A stretch of 14,729 bases of DNA from JAENVT01 sp031430695 (GTDB lineage Bacteria > Actinomycetota > Acidimicrobiia > Acidimicrobiales > Ilumatobacteraceae), in NCBI GenBank assembly GCA_031430695.1, contig JANPBZ010000039.1, positions 1 through 14,729 of the forward strand. The letters are read 5' to 3'. The notes beneath the pieces are model-generated. The model saw only the letters and a list, made by a program, of their open reading frames with translations. It was not told where the DNA came from and searched no databases. Positions within the stretch are counted from its first letter, which is position 1. Each line of letters starts with the position of its first letter. Made by a program: the position numbers and the translations under genes. Positions 13,289 through 14,729 of this stretch are shown in pieces.

Positions 13289-13536
13289 TCGGGCCAGTCC
13301 TCACGGAGGTCATCGAGGTGGCCCGCGAGGTATAGACCTGGGAAGCGTCCTGCGCGGTCGCGCACGGTGTCGCGGTGTCGGCCTTGCTGCTCGGCGATCG
13401 TTTCGGCACCGAGTTGGACGAGATGACGGAGAACGTCGGCGCGAGTCTCTCCCGGATACAGCGCAGCGGCGGCGTCGATGGCATGGGCGAGGTCGTCGGT
13501 CTCGGTGAGCAGATGGCGCGGACGAACGGTCGGCAT
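13285..13536 (-). CDS. VapB-type antitoxin
   Basis: The 83-residue product has an N-terminal domain resembling ribbon-helix-helix antitoxins (PRHLLTETDDLAHAIDAAAA, then ETRADVLRHLVQLGAETIAE). Its acidic C-terminus, GLYLAGHLDDLREDWPE, is the likely toxin-binding tail. It overlaps the VapC start by 4 bp and should neutralise that toxin and repress the operon. ATG 13536 is supported by TACACT exactly 6 nt upstream. Its subfamily is not certain from sequence alone. Confidence 0.85.
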   Translation of the reverse strand: MPTVRPRHLLTETDDLAHAIDAAAALYPGETRADVLRHLVQLGAETIAEQQGRHRDTVRDRAGRFPGLYLAGHLDDLREDWPE

Positions 13537-13548
13537 CTTCGAAGTGTA
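13537..13548 (-). promoter_or_regulatory. -10 box of the vapBC operon (leaderless)
   Basis: On the minus strand TACACT (13548-13543) is followed by 6 nt and ATG 13536. A weak -35 candidate TTGCAC lies 15 bp further upstream. No Shine-Dalgarno sequence is seen. Confidence 0.5.
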
Positions 13549-13751
13549 TCACCGAGCGCCACGGTGCAACACCAGGTTTGGTTGATGCCGTACGTCTGAA
13601 TCGCCCGTTTGGAGATCGAGGAAGAAGGGTGGTCCTACGTCGGTGGCTCGGTGGCTCGTTGGCCGGGGTGGGATCGACCCTGATCGTGCCGTCGATGCTC
13701 TGGGCTCGGAACGTCTCGAGCGCGTCGATCGTCGCTGGTTGTAGGTGTTGA

Positions 13752-14030
13752 TCACCTGGCTCGCATCCTTTGGGCGAGGTCGTTGGCGGCGCGCACCAAG
13801 CGGTCGTCTTGAGGGTCGAGTAGATCGACGACGACGACTGGCCACAGCGCCTCCCGTTGTCGAACAGCCACAGATCGTCCGGGGGGACTCGCACGACCAC
13901 GTTCGGTTGTTGCGATGGAATCAGCGAATACTCGTTGATCAGGTTGGACCCATCGGCTTGGCGCACGTACAACTCTGCGTCACCCACTGCGATGAGGTCG
14001 ACCGACAGCTGCCTGACGCTGGCTCCACTG
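13752..14030 (-). pseudogene. Frameshifted 3' part of an unidentified gene
   Basis: One minus-strand frame reads LSVDLIAVGDAELYVRQADG, SNLINEYSLIPSQQPNVVVR, VPPDDLWLFDNG. It continues in another frame, after a one-base slip near 13852-13856, as EALWPVVVVDLLDPQDD, RLVRAANDLAQRMRAR and a TGA at 13752-13754. The two halves join into a coherent protein end. The 5' part is missing where sequence next to repeat copy E begins. I cannot name the family with confidence. The stretch 13549-13751 between this stop and the vapB promoter shows no clear gene. Confidence 0.5.
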
Positions 14031-14059
14031 CGGACGACACGTCTCGACCCCTTGGACCG

Positions 14060-14112
14060 CGCATCGCTGTCAGCGCGATGGTCCGAATGCGACCAGATCG
14101 CTGCCAGCGATC
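14060..14112 (+). repeat. Partial repeat copy E (right block only)
   Basis: CGCATCGCTGTCAGCGCGAT at 14060-14079 equals the right block of copies B and C. It is followed by the hairpin GGTC/GACC (loop CGAATGC), where the other copies have GGGC/GCCC. It ends in a perfect hairpin GATCGCT-gcc-AGCGATC (14096-14112) that the other copies only half share. The left block and tRNA-like core are absent. Confidence 0.65.
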
Positions 14113-14150
14113 GTGTTTCCGGACTGGACACTGAACTACGTCGTCGCTGG

Positions 14151-14185
14151 TTGACAACTGTTGATACCCTCTGCATGATGGTCGG
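14151..14185 (+). promoter_or_regulatory. Probable promoter of parDE
   Basis: TTGACA (14151-14156) is a perfect -35 hexamer. CATGAT (14174-14179) follows after 17 bp as a -10 and lies 6 nt before ATG 14186. TACCCT at 14165-14170 is an alternative -10 with a less suitable -35. Confidence 0.45.
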
Positions 14186-14437
14186 ATGAGTGGAAACACG
14201 ATGAGCTTCGCCCTCCCCGAGTCGCTTCGCGCATACATCGACGAACGCGTCCAGTCGGGCCAGTACGGCAACACCAGCGAGTATTTGCGTGATCTCGTGC
14301 GGCGCGACCGGGATGACCAGGCGAAGAAGCACCTGCGCGAGCTGATCACCGCAGGCTTGGAGTCCGGCCCCGGTCGTCTGCTCAATCGTGGTTACGTCGC
14401 TGAGTTGCGCGAACGGTCCTTGGGCACGCCTACGTGA
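14186..14437 (+). CDS. parD: ParD-type antitoxin (ribbon-helix-helix)
   Basis: The 83-residue product shows the ParD pattern: MSFALPESLRAYIDERVQSG, then QYGNTSEYLRDLVRRDRDD. This is the ribbon-helix-helix DNA-binding fold, with the G-x-YGNxSEYxRxLxR signature at about residues 25-42. The C-terminal half (LRELITAGLESGPG, NRGYVAELRERS) should embrace the toxin. It is expected to neutralise ParE and repress the operon. GTGA at 14434-14437 couples it to the toxin gene. Confidence 0.93.
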   Translation: MSGNTMSFALPESLRAYIDERVQSGQYGNTSEYLRDLVRRDRDDQAKKHLRELITAGLESGPGRLLNRGYVAELRERSLGTPT

Positions 14438-14729
14438 CACAAGCCTGGCTTCGTCCCCGAGCCGAGGCAGACTTGATCGACAGGACAGCGCACTACCGTT
14501 CTGCCGGTGACGATTTGGCCGAGCGGTTCTTCGACGCCGCGTTGGCTTCGCTTCGCTCCGTGGAACGCATGCCGGGTATCGGTTCTCCGATGGTTGGAGA
14601 GGTGTGCGACATCCCTGGCCTCCGGTCCTGTCCAGTCAAAGGGTTCCCAGTTCGCTGGTACTACTTCGTCGCTGACGACAACCTTGACGTCGTCCGCCTG
14701 CTCGCCGATGCACAGGACCTGTCGGCGAT
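14434..14729 (+). CDS. parE: ParE/RelE-superfamily toxin, cut by window end
   Basis: From GTG 14434 the frame stays open to the last base (98 codons). It reads TQAWLRPRAEADLIDRTAHY, RSAGDDLAERFFDAALASLR, then GIGSPMVGEV, GLRSCPVKGFPVRWYYFVAD and NLDVVRLLADAQDL. This is the ParE/RelE fold with its Arg-rich beta strands; ParE toxins usually poison DNA gyrase. ParE proteins are about 95-105 residues, so only the last few residues are missing. It overlaps parD by 4 bp. Confidence 0.92.
   Translation, partial: MTQAWLRPRAEADLIDRTAHYRSAGDDLAERFFDAALASLRSVERMPGIGSPMVGEVCDIPGLRSCPVKGFPVRWYYFVADDNLDVVRLLADAQDLSA

Noticed and set aside
111..14112. Integron cassette array with attC sites
   Set aside because: The module-plus-repeat layout suggested it, but the repeats lack the paired core-site motifs of attC, genes occur in both orientations, the reductase block is too large for a usual cassette, and no integron integrase is present.
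13310..14440. 376-codon minus-strand frame
   Set aside because: It runs across vapB, repeat copy E and parD. Only the short segment 13855-14030 resembles protein, and that is reported as a pseudogene.

Overview
The window looks like a chromosomal segment of a high-GC actinobacterium, possibly an Acidimicrobiia/Ilumatobacter-type organism. The grounds are strong GC bias in codon third positions, frequent GTG starts, ATGA/GTGA gene overlaps, and several genes whose start codon lies exactly 6 nt after a TANNNT -10 box, as expected for leaderless actinobacterial mRNAs. The taxon is an inference; no rRNA or other marker is present.

Layout. Positions 1-75 hold the end of a gene on the + strand and a perfect-palindrome hairpin. 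Positions 394-1887 carry an ECF-type sigma factor, apparently frameshifted near its 5' end, overlapping a membrane-anchored probable anti-sigma factor. Positions 1955-2670 are a Phd/VapB-VapC toxin-antitoxin (TA) pair whose toxin seems to lack one catalytic acid. Positions 3028-10659 are a respiratory block. A CMD/AhpD-fold gene is divergent from an electron-transfer operon made of a four-cluster ferredoxin subunit (B), a NrfD-type membrane subunit (C) and a 1091-residue Tat-exported molybdopterin catalytic subunit (A). This B-C-A order is that of tetrathionate (TtrBCA) and Srd-type selenate reductases. A cytoplasmic tandem ferredoxin and MobB follow. MobB helps make the guanine-dinucleotide form of molybdenum cofactor that the A subunit needs. 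Positions 10935-11009 are an intact tRNA-Cys(GCA). A DUF1232 membrane protein and a GFA-type zinc protein follow. Positions 12676-13536 are a VapBC pair with a small downstream ORF, 13752-14030 is a broken gene, and 14186-14729 is ParDE, cut by the window end.

The most unusual feature is a family of directly oriented repeats (A 111-333, B 2668-2909, D 10796-10910, C 12436-12670, E 14060-14112). Complete copies have a conserved left block, a CTCTGAGC box, a near-identical 45-nt sequence that is the 3' half of a tRNA-Cys (anticodon loop to encoded CCA) without a matching 5' half, and a right block that folds into hairpins. One hairpin shows a compensatory base-pair change between copies. The repeats lie at the edges of TA modules and gene remnants. 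A 3' fragment of a vapC gene sits after copy B and is homologous to the intact vapC after copy C. The pattern fits repeated integration or recombination at tRNA-Cys-like sites, but no recombinase is in the window, so the mechanism is open.
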